Shown here piece by piece: positions 23,101 through 31,999 of a stretch of DNA of 64,000 bases. The position numbers were made by a program, and so were the translations under genes. The stretch is from positions 11,222,001 through 11,286,000 of the forward strand of contig NC_087092.1 in NCBI RefSeq assembly GCF_963855985.1, given 5' to 3'. How positions within the stretch are numbered: the stretch's first letter is position 1; each line of letters begins with the position of its first letter. The notes beneath the pieces are model-generated. The model was not told the origin of the DNA and made no database searches. It saw only the letters and a list, made by a program, of their open reading frames with translations. Origin of the DNA: Ostrinia nubilalis. Taxonomy: Eukaryota; Arthropoda; Insecta; Lepidoptera; Crambidae.

Positions 23101-26100
23101 GTCTATGTTTAAAAAAACACGTTTAATATAACACTAGTTCTTTGTAGTTCATTACAGTTGCAGCTTATGGTAGTTAATAAACTTGTGCCCGTTTTCACGA
23201 TCAATCCCTGATTTTTAAATGACTCCTATTATGGTAACACATAATATGAATTTTGTTTTCATAGGGGTCACTTAAAAATTAGGGATTGATGGTGAAAACG
23301 GGCATTCCCCTACCAAGATTTTAAGCAAATCACTAATGTCACGATTTTTTTCATCCAGACACAGCTATGTTTTTAGGCATAGCTGGGCACCGTTAATCAA
23401 ATAGTTAACTTCGTTAATCGTTAAACCGTTAATAAAAAAATTAACTTCGTTAAACGTTAAAACGTTACATTTCGCAAGATTTAACGCAAGTTAACGTTAA
23501 TCGTTAATCCGTTAACACATGATAATAAAACGAAAAAAATAATTGTATGCAAGGTTCAAATAATTTCGAAAGCTTATATCGCGCGTAGAATTTATTCCTC
23601 TTTTATGTTTGCGCTCTACAAGCTTTCGAAATTATTTGAACCTTGCATAAGTACAATTATTTTTAGGGTTCCGTAGTCCTGACAAGGAACTGACTGTAAT
23701 TTTGTGGAGATATGCATATTAATCACGCCGACAAAACGAAAAAAAAAAATTTGGAAAAAAATTTTTTTTTAGGGTAGCTCCCCTACATGTAAAGTGGGGA
23801 TGAATTTTTTTTTTCATCTTCTACCCCATCGTGTGGGGTATCGTTGGATAGGTCTTTTAAAATGGCTTTAGAGATCCGTTAGCAAAATGTTAAAGTTTAA
23901 AGTGAAAATTTTTGTTCGAGTAGGACTAAAAACTAAACTGTTGGTTTTAAAAATCCGAAAAAATCATGATAATAGTGTTCTTTATGAACTTTCAAGGAAA
24001 ACTATAGCGGTTAGGATAGATCAATTAGTTTAGGAGTAATAGTCGTTTTACTCATGTATTATAAAATTTCATACCTAATAAAAATTCCTAAGAAGAAAAT
24101 ATTAAAAGTGACTTTAGATGAAGTAATTGCTTGCTCCTGAAATATACATATTGTGGTAACGACGGATAACTACGGAACCCTACACTGCGCGTGGTACGAC
24201 ACACACTTGGTCAATTTTTTTTTCGTTTTAGTACAACTGCATTTCAGAATAAAAGCTTGTTTTTAAAAAAGTTTTTTAATTATTATAATTTTATTTTACA
24301 CTTTTTAGTAGTATCTCAATCTCAGAGCCTTGGTTCAATTACAATATAATTTAGCACCGAAGTGCTCGAAAAGTCAAATCCAGCAAACCCAAACTCGATA
24401 AGTTTCCACCGTTTCGTTTAGGAATTCCTATGGCCACCTCATGACTCCATCATCAGACCAGCTCAATAGTACCATAACATTGCATTGTCATCGTACTTAT
24501 ATAAGTATACCAAATTTCAGCTCAATCGGTTGAGGAAAACTGGTCTTAAATTCAGTTGCAAGAGTGTCCCACACATACCTACTAACAAATGTGTCGTTAG
24601 TGATCGGGTGGAAGCCCGAACGTACTTGTCAGAACGCGTTTTTCAGCGTGCCTGCTGTATCTTTTTGGTAAATAGTAGGTACTGGATTAACGATTAACGG
24701 ACTTAGGATAATTTAACGGAAGTTAACGAGTCCGTTAACATTTTTTAAAGTTAACTTAAAAGTTAATCCGTTAATAGAAATGTTAACTTCGTTAATTAAC
24801 GATTAACGGATTAACGAGTTAATGCCCAGCTATGTTTTTAGGTCGTCGTTCCATCGAGCGGGGACGTCCTACACTACGTTTACCAAGACGGTTGTCTCAA
24901 TTCTGAGACCTTATAGTCACAAGGTTTTGATATTAATTAAATGAGAAGTTGGAATTCAAAAGTAACACTTACCGGCATAAATATAAGCATAGACTCGTGC
25001 AGAGTAGAAATGTAGCCTTCTCTAAGACAGATCTCTGCCACTCTTTGGAAAGTATCCACGGGCGTGCCCTGTTCGTCCATGTCTTGAAGGTTGCTGACTT
25101 GCGCAGACGGGCCCAATGACGCTAGGATCCACTGCGGCCAGAGAACGTCGACTGCGTTTGGCTGGAAGAAATTTTATAAAACCATTTACCAAAGTGAATA
25201 TATTATCTAGAAGTAAATTGAAAAAAGTTTGGTGTTCTTTGATCCGTGAAGTAAGATAACATGAGGCATAAATTACATTTCCATGAATAATTTGGAAGTG
25301 ATGTAGGTTAATGACGATTTTATTCCACATTGTTGATCCTCGACTACCAGGTCAATAACATGAAAGTGATATTAATACTAATAATAGGCCGCGGGAAGAA
25401 CGTGAATGCGGGCAGCGCAGGACCGGTCGTTATGGCCGGCCTTTGTCCAGCAGTGGACGTCATTTGGCTGAAACGAACGATATTAATAAACGCCGAGGGG
25501 ACAGGGACTGAGCTGGGGGACGCTTACCTCGTAGCAGCTGGCGATGAGAACCAGCAGCGGCTCTCTGCACACATCAGCGGCGCGTAGCAGCGCGGCGGGC
25601 GGGTCCTCAGGCCCGTGGCCGCCACCTTCAGCCCGCGGCCTGTACCCGGGAGGACAGGGACTGAGCTGAGGGACGCTTACCTCGTAGCAGCTGGCGATGA
25701 GCACCAGCAGCGGCTCTCTGCACACATCAGCGGCGCGTAGCAGCGCGGCGGGCGGGTCCTCAGGCCCGTGGCATGATGCCGCCGCCTACAGCCCGCGGCC
25801 TGTAGCCGGGGGGACAGGGACTGAGCTGAGGGACGCTTACCTCGTAGCAGCTGGCGATGAGTACCAGTAGAGGCTCTCTGCACACTTCAGCGGCGCGTAG
25901 CAGCGCAGCGGGCGGGTCCTCAGGCCCGTGGCACGACGCCGCCACCTCCCATAGCTCGCGGCCTGTGTACACGCTGACTGGGAACTCGAATGAGTTGCTG
26001 TGGGTGCTCTGAGTCGGGCTCTGGTAAGAAACAATAAAAAAAATCTATTATAATATGAATTGTAAAATGTATAAAAATGAATTTGATTTCTTTTAGTATA

Positions 26101-29100
26101 TGACATATAACTGGCTTGACTGCAGCGCGATGTGAGCTTGGCATTACATTTCCATGCAATTTTAATGCCACTATTTATTTGTGCATGCGAGGATACTTAC
26201 CACTTCAATAGAATTCATTCTCGAGGCTCGCCTTTGTCCATTATTTGGGTTCGATTTAAAATCTTTATCAGATCCCTCGTCCGAGTTCCTGTGCAGCATT
26301 ATGTGCTTTAAATGTTCTGCATAAGACTTATTTTCAAACTCCTGAGTCAGCTGCAACATCTGGTTTAGCGGGTAACGGAATACATCCCCGAAAAGCAAAA
26401 AGTTGAACCAAGAATTGGTGTTCACAAATTCCTTCAACTGTAACTCTGGTAAAGGTAAGTTGTGAAGCATGGCGAACTTCACCATCGTTTGGGATTCGAA
26501 GAGCACAACTGACATATCCACCTTCCCATCTAAGTCCTGCTTCTCACGGAGAGTGTCTAGGGTGACTTGTTCCAGATAACCCAAAATCTCCTTTGCAGCT
26601 TCCTCGTTGCTCTGAATTAGCTTGTACATGTAGTCATTTACTGTTTTGGTAGCCTTTTCTGTAGACAGTCCTTTGTATGATATCAAGTAGTCTTTGACCA
26701 TCCTAGCGGCCGTCATGTGCACTCTGCACCTTGTCGGGTTACAACCAATCATCGCAACGAATGATATAGCGCATGCCGTCATGGCAGGGTCAGACCAATT
26801 CTGCAAAGCCAAGGCGTGAGCTTCACAACAAGCACTCTTAACACTCTTTTCTTGCAAGCGATTGTACGTTAGATATTGCTGTTCAACGAAAGCTTGACTG
26901 GCGTTACAAGGTCTATATTGCTTCAAATAATAAACGTGGTTCAACTTCGCAACATACCCATATCTTTTCATCAACTTTTCGTTAGCAAAATCTGGCATAT
27001 CCATGGATTTTTGCGTGAGTAACTTAACGCTAACGGTGTTAACATCCACTTCGTTAGCTAAAAGACTACCGAGGCTGCGTCTGTCAGGTTTTTCGGTAAT
27101 AAGACTCTTAGCATTCTGATTTATCAGTTGAAACTCAAATATTTTTGATACATCCAATCCTCGGTACCCAGACAGTAATTGATATACATTCACATCCTGA
27201 GACTGTTTCTGATTATTAATTTTTGAAAACTTTTGGTAAATATTATACAAATGAGACAACTTCTTCTTATACCCTTTGTTTGGCAGTTTAAAGTCTTTAA
27301 AGTACAAAAATTCTTCTTTAGAAAAAATATCAAATAGTTTCGCATTATCCTCTAAAAGTATCATGCCAAGAATTAAATGAGGATTTGAAGATATGTAATC
27401 ATCAATTTCATCTTTGGCTATTTGTTGGCAGGTCTTGTACACTGGAACCACGTGACTCTGCCGGTCGGATGTCTGTTCGATGCTTTTAAATAGCAACCAT
27501 AACTCTATGCATTCCTTAGCTTCTTGTTCTACATCAGATAGATGCGATTCCAAAATATTACCTTCAACACACATGGTTAAAACTTTGTACAGTTTATTTT
27601 TAACACAATATTTAGCTAATGCTACATAAAAGTCTGGTTTGCTTATAGTAGAGCATGTTTCAGTGAAGATATCGTCAATAAGCTTTAAATTCTGCGTTCG
27701 AGAAAGTCTAGATATAGTAACATACAAGTTGTTGCGTTCATTTTCATTCACTATGCCATAGGAAGACAATGTGTCGTAGATACACATTTTGGTGTAGCAA
27801 TAGCAGTTGCTATTAGCAATGCTGGCAATCATATTGTCAGTAATTGACCAGTTGCGAAAAATCTCGTCTAATTTGTCAAGGATATCATTACTGAACCCTT
27901 TTGTATCAACATTGAGGAACTTTTGGACAAAGTTTTCGTTATTAAAAAAGTTGTAGCGAGCATTCATATCGCGCACCACTTCCGACATCTGCACATTAAT
28001 CCAGCGAACGAGTATCATCGCTTTATTATGTTGCACCAGGTGATCCCATACTGCTTGAGGTGTTGAAAAGTCCAGTAAGGAAAACTCTGGAAGTAAATAA
28101 AAAATAATTGATACAACATAGTACACTTGCAATAGGCAATTAACATAAATTCAGTGTAGCATACTTATAAAATTTTAACGGATATCACTCCAAACTATGT
28201 AGTGCATGCTTAAATAGATTACACAGCAAGCATCGTTATCACAGCCTCTTTACCAACATTGATATCATAAATTAATTAGTTTAATATAAACAACAACACC
28301 CATTTGTTCCCCTCAAATGTGTCAAATACGTCAAGTACTTACAAACTAAATAAATATCATTAAACTCAATGCTACTTGTCATTAGAAATAAATAAGGCAA
28401 TGAGCAATTCAAGTAGCTTTCATTCAGTGTTTTAAATAGTAATCTGTAGCTGGTTTTTAATGCTTAAATTAAGACTACCAACCTATGAGAACACAATATA
28501 CTTTCCTTTAAGATCTGATTGACACAATAAGAAAAAACTTACCAAATGACTCAAAGAACAGTGTAGTAGCTATTTTACTTTTCCATGGACTTGGGTACTT
28601 CTCAATGTTCTCAACCGTCAAGGCTTTTATTTCACTCTCATTTACAATTATTCTGTCTTTGCCGACGCCAAACACTTTGTTCTGTTTAAACGTGCCATCT
28701 ACTTCAAAAGATTTCTCTAGGTACCTCAACAAATTCCAGTGCCTTCTGAACTCTTGCCATTCATTGACATTTTCAGCTAATATATCTTTTGACAGCTTAT
28801 CCAAGTTTTCAACGATAAAATCTCTGTATTCTATTTGCGGAGAAGTTTTTGCAAGCGATATCAAATGTTTCTCAGGGTTTATTTTGACTTTACTCAGTAT
28901 GTGAAGCACTTTGAAAATTTGTTTACGCATCAACAGTTGCACAGTCCATGCTTTCACCTGAAAAATTTATCATAATATAAATATTAGGGTATTTCTAACT
29001 TTTTTGTTACTTTCTTAAGCAATCAAAAGTACCCCACTAAACTGACTGATATTTGATTTCTATTTATTGTGATGTAACTGCTATAGACTTCAATAGCTTT

Positions 29101-29335
29101 AATAGTACTTCATAATGTAAATAAATAAATAATCACACTGTAAATTGGGTAAACATACCTCAGCTAGGAACCAGTCGGTAGCCGTATTTTCGTTCCAGCT
29201 ATTCTTATGCATTAAATACTTCAAGCAAAGGCTTAAATGGGTTCCTTTGGCGGCTGCCTCCCGAACCACATCCCTGGGAGCCTTTTCTTCCCAGCAAGAC
29301 CATATTATTTTCTCATTCTGCGTTAGCCCTTCCAT
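11186..29335 (-). CDS. SPG11: Spatacsin (SPG11) orthologue
   Basis: Partner of spastizin and AP-5 in lysosome reformation and endosomal sorting (family knowledge). Fifteen exons, 5' to 3': 29335-29159, 28957-28543, 28086-26201, 26020-25841, 25152-24973, 23083-22801, 22713-21781, 21520-21360, 20881-20720, 20513-19977, 19320-19123, 14178-13859, 13085-12882, 12069-11923, 11258-11186. They total 5856 nt, that is 1951 aa and a TGA, all phases agreeing. The C-terminal third carries the spatacsin signature: [40 protein letters not shown]. Human spatacsin has about 2440 aa, so the N-terminus is shorter; I chose the first ATG, 394 bp from IFT20. Exon 5 stays open only with the acceptor before 25152; the AG 10 nt earlier gives a stop. 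Partial copies of exons 4, 11 and 14 lie in the following introns. Intron 11 contains two lebocin genes. Confidence 0.92.
11583..11867 (-). repeat. Two tandem degenerate copies of the 3' part of SPG11 exon 14
   Basis: The intact exon (11923-12069) is followed on the minus strand by two copies at a 170-bp period, about 11753-11867 and 11583-11697. They share the block containing GCCACRTCGGGCCTGTA and TATCGCGCAGGTAGGCCTG (plus strand). The nearer copy keeps a GT at the donor position; in the farther one GGTAG has become GGAG. Neither keeps the exon's 5' end or acceptor, and 170 is not a multiple of 3, so they are unlikely to be coding. Confidence 0.85.
12481..12640. mobile_element. MITE, 'TGCCTGAGGTATGGG' family, copy 1
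   Basis: Left end GAGTCAATGCCTGAGGTA is mirrored by TACCTCAGGCACTTACTC at the right. A related copy is at 21591-21752. It abuts the next MITE. Confidence 0.65.
12639..12762. mobile_element. MITE, 'ACGCCCGTATTCACAAAC' family, copy 2
   Basis: CCAGTATTCACAAAC at the left and GTTTGTGAATACGGGCG at the right, like 8090-8200 but with a decayed left end. It lies in SPG11 intron 13. Confidence 0.75.
14626..15237 (-). CDS. Leb: Lebocin-like proline-rich antimicrobial peptide precursor 1
   Basis: Secreted immune peptide precursor of 203 aa, single exon, inside SPG11 intron 11 on the same strand. I chose the ATG at 15237 ([15 protein letters not shown]) because it begins a clean signal peptide (about residues 1-21, ending SAA before QH); an ATG 21 nt upstream would add seven polar residues. 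Residues 22-40 are the lebocin N-terminal block ([15 protein letters not shown]), followed by the furin-type site RVRR at 41-44. Further RxxR-like dibasic sites lie before the Ser/Gly-rich middle and near NARS and NARD. The C-terminus ([15 protein letters not shown] to VKA) is nearly identical to paralogue 2. It differs in an acidic [10 protein letters not shown] segment and two cysteines at 62 and 72. Which processed fragment is active cannot be read from sequence. Confidence 0.9.
   Translation of the reverse strand: MRRTVLLSLAAVLAFVPESAAQHIILPTYRPPPQRFPKIYRVRRSEPLRLTDVEPEPSPEPCDYPYVPPHLCGLVDPYEYANSAHLDVEGSSQQKPKSRDARSVDSPSAKRGGGSHSTSSGSRNTGATHPGYNRRNARSLGPNVESPTVPKPLMPTWTVHEPKLARNARDIQFPQKPKHHDIVLTGWNPNARVQPWQKIRVKA
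15286..15315 (-). promoter_or_regulatory. Promoter of lebocin-like gene 1: TATA box and weak kappa-B-like site
   Basis: TATAAAAG (minus strand, 15293-15286) lies about 50 nt before the ATG. Just upstream, plus-strand GGGAAAAGGG (15306-15315) resembles an imperfect kappa-B site, the type bound by Relish/Dorsal in insect immunity. The kappa-B reading is inference. Confidence 0.5.
16046..16215 (-). mobile_element. tRNA-derived SINE-like element, copy 1
   Basis: On the minus strand a tRNA-like head contains a perfect pol III B box (GGTTCGATGCC) after CCAATGGTGTCGGTGGTCGG. The body runs into CGTAACACAAGCCCATTTAG. The diverged copy at 20934-21030 shares CCGACACCATT, the GGATC block and the GTGGTAAGC tail. 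The tRNA fold is not complete, so it is not called as a tRNA gene. Confidence 0.6.
16750..17349 (-). CDS. Leb: Lebocin-like proline-rich antimicrobial peptide precursor 2
   Basis: 199-aa single-exon precursor, 1.5 kb upstream of paralogue 1 in the same SPG11 intron and orientation. The ATG at 17349 starts a signal peptide ([16 protein letters not shown], cleavage expected near SSA-QR, residue 22/23). [20 protein letters not shown] follows, with a furin-type RLRR at 42-45, then an [10 protein letters not shown] block and [10 protein letters not shown], both characteristic of lepidopteran lebocin precursors. The Ser/Gly-rich part with [16 protein letters not shown] and the 36-residue C-terminus are shared with copy 1, so the pair arose by tandem duplication. 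The region just before the C-terminus is richer in proline ([18 protein letters not shown]) than in copy 1. This copy keeps more of the canonical lebocin features. Confidence 0.93.
   Translation of the reverse strand: MQRVVLCSLAAVLLAFVAESSAQRFIQPTYRPPPQRPPKIYRLRRDAGEPLWLYQGDDVQRAPATGDHPYLPPNIDDIHLDPNTRYARSVDSPSAKRGGGSHSTSSGSRDTGATHPGYNRRNARSIRFDPISPLPSPTFPKPFDPFNPRPVSPTRPFPLYARSRRDIQFPQKPKHHDIVLTGWNPNARVQPWQKIRVRA
17391..17465 (-). promoter_or_regulatory. Promoter of lebocin-like gene 2: TATA box and kappa-B-like site
   Basis: TATAAAAG on the minus strand (17398-17391) is about 45 nt before the ATG. About 60 nt further upstream the plus strand reads GGGGAAC directly followed by GGGAATTACC (17456-17465), a good match to insect NF-kappa-B sites (GGGRNNYYCC type). 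This suggests immune-inducible expression independent of SPG11; that is inference. Confidence 0.6.
18420..19110 (-). repeat. Complex tandem repeat with partial copies of SPG11 exon 11
   Basis: Downstream (minus strand) of intact exon 11 (19123-19320) lies a partial copy, 18895-19042. It includes the whole VRLLTGL-coding part and the GT donor but lacks the first 50 nt and the acceptor. A shorter copy is at about 18757-18821. Between and beyond them the intronic phrase TTTTTTGTTGTTCCGCCC plus ATTCTTGGAACT recurs (18460, 18560, 18834, 19063). Splicing into the copy would not keep phase. Confidence 0.85.
19411..19655. mobile_element. Two RTE-type retrotransposon 3'-end fragments
   Basis: The phrase TTTCAGCCACARGAYGTCCACAGCTGAACATAGGCCTCCCC, typical of lepidopteran RTE 3' ends, occurs twice, at 19411-19451 and 19532-19575. 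The second copy continues into a diverged coding tail (GATTTCCATGTCGCCCGATTGG). Both are 5'-truncated. Confidence 0.75.
20934..21030 (-). mobile_element. tRNA-derived SINE-like element, copy 2
   Basis: Shares GTTAACYCCYCGTGGTAAGC, TTGTGTTACGAGTGG and ACCGACACCATT with 16046-16215, but the B box has decayed (GTGTTCTATCC). In SPG11 intron 8. Confidence 0.55.
21591..21752. mobile_element. MITE, 'TGCCTGAGGTATGGG' family, copy 2
   Basis: AACTCAGCCAGTGTCTGAGATATGGGAACGGCA at the left resembles 12481. The right part CCCGTGCCGCTC and GTGTTGAGCGTTAAG forms the inverted end. It ends about 30 bp before the donor of SPG11 exon 7. Confidence 0.55.
23187..23304. mobile_element. MITE, 'GCCCGTTTTCACCATCAATCCC' family, copy 2
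   Basis: TGCCCGTTTTCACGATCAATCCC and the inverted GGGATTGATGGTGAAAACGGGCA enclose a short AT-rich middle. Same family as 10534-10642. Confidence 0.85.
23378..24834. mobile_element. Non-autonomous hAT-like transposon with 8-bp target duplication
   Basis: Ends CATAGCTGGGCACCGTTAA and TTAATGCCCAGCTATG are inverted repeats sharing CATAGCTGGGCA. The element is flanked on both sides by TTTTTAGG (23370-23377 and 24835-24842), an 8-bp duplication typical of hAT elements. Subterminal CGTTAA/GTTAACTTCGTTAA motifs are repeated many times at both ends. There is no transposase ORF. Inside are a palindrome (about 23542-23658) and a block with AGGGTTCCGTAG inverted ends (23664-24222) that also occurs at 30464-30906. 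The whole lies in SPG11 intron 5. Confidence 0.85.
25380..25490 (+). mobile_element. RTE-type retrotransposon 3'-end fragment
   Basis: AATGCGGGCAGCGCAGGACC followed by a CCTTTGTCCAGCAGTGGACG segment is the same tail as at 475-560 and, inverted, at 48.6 kb. In SPG11 intron 4. Confidence 0.7.
25528..25840 (-). repeat. Two tandem copies of the 3' part of SPG11 exon 4, each with its donor
   Basis: Intact exon 4 (25841-26020) is followed on the minus strand by copies starting at 25681 (160-bp period) and 25528 (153-bp period). Each contains about 118 nt of exon (coding PPAALLRAA and [10 protein letters not shown] in the exon frame), the donor GAG|GTAAGCGTCC and about 30 nt of intron. The two copies are nearly identical to each other. 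The first step is not a multiple of 3; the second is, so the two copies are mutually in frame. Neither has the exon's original acceptor; a pyrimidine stretch plus ACAG precedes each. Confidence 0.9.
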
Positions 29336-29729
29336 GCCTATGTGATAATATATTCATGGAGGGTAGTATCCAGATCAATTGGGTAAGCGTGACTAATTCG
29401 ATAGTGCAGTTTATTTTGTTAACGTCCAAAATGAGAGCAAACAAGACAAGAACAATGAAAATTTTTCGCAATAAACATGCACAGCTGACATTGACAATTT
29501 GACTGACATTAGTGACATATCTGACAACTGACATAAGTACCAGTCCGGTCCGAATCGTACTGTCAGTTCTTAGACCAGTCCGAATTTTTTAAAGTGAATG
29601 GCTCTGTTTGTTTGTCTAAATTGGTTGCTATGTTACCCAAAAACAAACATAGCACCTCATAGCACCAGCACCAGTTTCGAAACAACTTTGAACGCAATTT
29701 TTACTAAATATCTTGCTTTACAATTGAAA
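29336..29729. promoter_or_regulatory. Shared divergent promoter of SPG11 and IFT20
   Basis: 394 bp separate the two start codons, which point away from each other. The stretch must hold both 5' UTRs and promoters. I see no TATA box at either side. An upstream ATG at 29598 is in frame with IFT20 and would add 44 residues not found in the family. Confidence 0.6.
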
Positions 29730-31954
29730 ATGGCAGAGGAATTGCAAAAGGCGCATTTATTTTATGACGATATTCATAAAATACGCGTTTTAGAACCCGC
29801 TGTCCTCAAAGAAACTGAAAACGTAAAAGACACTTGCAAAGACTATGAAACAAGTTAGTAAAAGCTCTCCCAAGTTGTTTGTCGTTTACCCTAACTCAGT
29901 TATGTGTAAACTAATCATAGTATTTCCGTTATGCGTTCACAAAATGTAGGTAGTTTTGTCCTACCTAAAAGTTGAACGATTGAATTTGACCGCGTAATTT
30001 TCCCCTATTCCACTGTAATCCATTGGTCAAATCCATTAATGGATTAGATTCCTCTTCTGGGTACACTTTAGTCCATCGATGGACTTGTTTCCGCATCAGA
30101 GTATACCCCAATCCATCAATGGATTTGATTCCGCTTTTAAATACACCCTAATCCAAGAAATTTTACACAACTGTTTAAAGTAGGAGTAGAATATGTACGA
30201 ACATCTTTTATCCATCCATTGGATTATACATTTTAATTCGTGATTTATTTTATTGAAATATAAATAATATTATAGATATAGAAAATACGAACTCATTTAT
30301 TTTTAAAGGAAAAAGCCCAGGTACATAATAGTGGGCCATTTTCTGGAAGAGTTAAAATGACAAAACTAAGAATTTCAATAATAAAGGGTAAATTATTTTT
30401 GTCGTTTCAAGGCTTTAAGTTTTTTTATTTGTTGAGAGAGGGTTGTAATTTGAAATAGCTTTTTAGAGTTCCGTAGTCCTGACAAGGAACCCTTATAGTT
30501 TCGATATGTCTGTCCGAGGTTTTGCTTAGAAACTACTGGCACTAAAGAGCTGTAATTTTGTGAAGGTATGTTTATTAATCACGCCGACAAAACGGTAGAA
30601 TAAAATTTTGAAAAAAGAAAATTTTTTTAGGGTAGCTCCCCTACATGTAAAGTGGGGATGAATTTGTCTCCCCCCCCCCCCCTTTAAAAACTAAACTGTT
30701 GGCTTTTCATGAACTTTCAAGGAAAACTATAGCGGTTAAGATAGATCACTTACTTTAAGAGTAATAGTCTTTATATTTGACTCATGTATTATACAATTTC
30801 TTTGAAAAGTGACTTTGCTTGCTTTTAAAATATATTGTGGTAACGACGGACAACTACGGAACCCTACACTGCACGTGGCACGTCGACACGCACTTGGCCA
30901 ATTTTTTATATTACAGAAAAGAGCTGTCCGTGCTATATATGGATTAAGACCGCGTGCCAACTTAGGCCAACGTGATTAACTAAGTCATGATTTTAATTTT
31001 GATTTTTAAATAATTAAAATACCTGGGCTTTTTCCTTTAAAAATAAATGAGTTCGTATTTTCTATATCTATATTATTTATATTTCAATAAAATAAATCAC
31101 GAATTAAAATGTATAATCCAATGTATAGATAAAAGATGTTGGTATATTATTCTACTCCTACTTTAAAAACAGTTATGTAAAATTTCTTGGATTAGGGTGT
31201 ACTTAAAAGCGGAATCAAATCCATTGATGGATTGGGGTATACTCTGATGCGGAAACAAGTCCATCGATGGACTAAAGTGTACCCCGAAGAGGAATCTAAT
31301 CCATTAATGGATTTGACCAATGGATTACAGTGGAATAGGGGGTAATTTTTCAAATTTTTGCAGAACTTCAAGACTTCGGGAAGATCATCAATTCACTGCT
31401 AGAAATATTAAAACAACTTGGGGATAATGTTGAAAAACAGAAAATGGCTGCTATTGGTTCTATGAATTTGTTAAAATCCATAGCGAAGGAAAGAGAGTCT
31501 GAACAAGCGAAGTTGCAAGTAAGTTTCTCGTAGCCTAAAATACAAAATTAGTAAGAAGTTACAGTGGTAGAGGCTCAAAGGGCGAACTTCATACCGTAAT
31601 GGCATTATCTCCCAGTCAACCTTTAGTGAAGAAAGGCGGTGCATAAAAGTTCAAGTTAATATAAAATGGTTTATAACAATTCGTCAGATAGTATTAGCAT
31701 TCATGAAGTCGGCCTTAAAATCGTATTTTTTTTAAATAACAAAAAAAAGTCTGGCCTAAAATTGGGAACCGAACTCACGACCTTTCGCTAGCCAGGCGAC
31801 TGCTCTCACCATCTACAAAAATTCAATTTTATTACAGGCAGAAATAAATGACAAGACAATGATTCTAGAGCAGCTCGACAGTGAATACGACGCTCTTCAG
31901 ATCTTGGAAGCAACTCAAATAGAAACTACTGAATACCTCACACAACTCAGATAA
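29730..31954 (+). CDS. IFT20: Intraflagellar transport protein 20
   Basis: Small coiled-coil IFT-B subunit that carries membrane cargo from the Golgi to the cilium (family knowledge). Exons 29730-29853, 31364-31518 and 31838-31954 (TAA) join in phase to 131 aa, against 132 in human. Recognised by FYDDIHKIRVLEP near the start and by MAAIGSMNLLKSIAKERE in exon 2, the most conserved IFT20 stretch. I start at MAEELQK rather than at the in-frame ATG 132 nt upstream because the shorter form matches the family length and N-terminus. Intron 1 carries a 1340-bp foldback element ending 22 bp before exon 2. Intron 2 holds a SINE-like repeat. AATAAA lies at 31985-31990. Convergent with PPM1G. Confidence 0.95.
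30002..31341. mobile_element. 1340-bp foldback DNA element with 8-bp target duplication, in IFT20 intron 1
   Basis: Arms of about 322 bp (30002-30323 and 31020-31341) are inverted repeats beginning CCCCTATTCCACTGTAATCC. The flanking duplication is GTAATTTT (29994-30001 and 31342-31349). The arms carry several CCATYRATGG palindromes (TCCATTAATGGA, TCCATCGATGGA, TCCATCAATGGA). The central part contains a second element (30464-30906). No ORF. Confidence 0.88.
30464..30906. mobile_element. 'AGRGTTCCGTAG' element, copy 2 (nested)
   Basis: AGAGTTCCGTAGTCCTGACAAGG at the left and AACTACGGAACCCTACACTG at the right. Homology to 23664-24222 continues past the inverted repeat to a CACTTGGCCAATTTTT end. 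It contains a run of C's near 30670-30682. Confidence 0.65.
31565..31830. mobile_element. SINE-like repeat pair in IFT20 intron 2
   Basis: 31565-31660 (CCAGTCAACCTTTAGTGAAG, AAAGGCGGTGCA) resembles 62220-62310. At 31740-31825 the minus strand reads like a tRNA head (GGTGAGAGCAGTCGCCTGGCTAGCG, then a B-box-like GTTCGGTTCCC). Both look like retroposed short repeats. Confidence 0.45.
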
Positions 31955-31984
31955 TGTATCACAAAAAACGTATTGGTAAGCCTG

Positions 31985-31990
31985 AATAAA
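31985..31990 (+). terminator. Polyadenylation signal AATAAA of IFT20
   Basis: AATAAA lies 31 nt after the IFT20 stop codon, a usual position for a short 3' UTR. Confidence 0.6.
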
Positions 31991-31999
31991 GTAGCTATT

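Noticed and set aside
25022..25330. 102-codon minus-strand ORF overlapping SPG11 exon 5
   Set aside because: It is the wrong frame of exon 5, obtained with the upstream acceptor; the other frame continues the spatacsin protein without a stop.
29598..29729. N-terminal extension of IFT20 starting at 29598
   Set aside because: The frame is open, but the 44 added residues do not belong to the family and the internal ATG gives the normal 131-aa protein.
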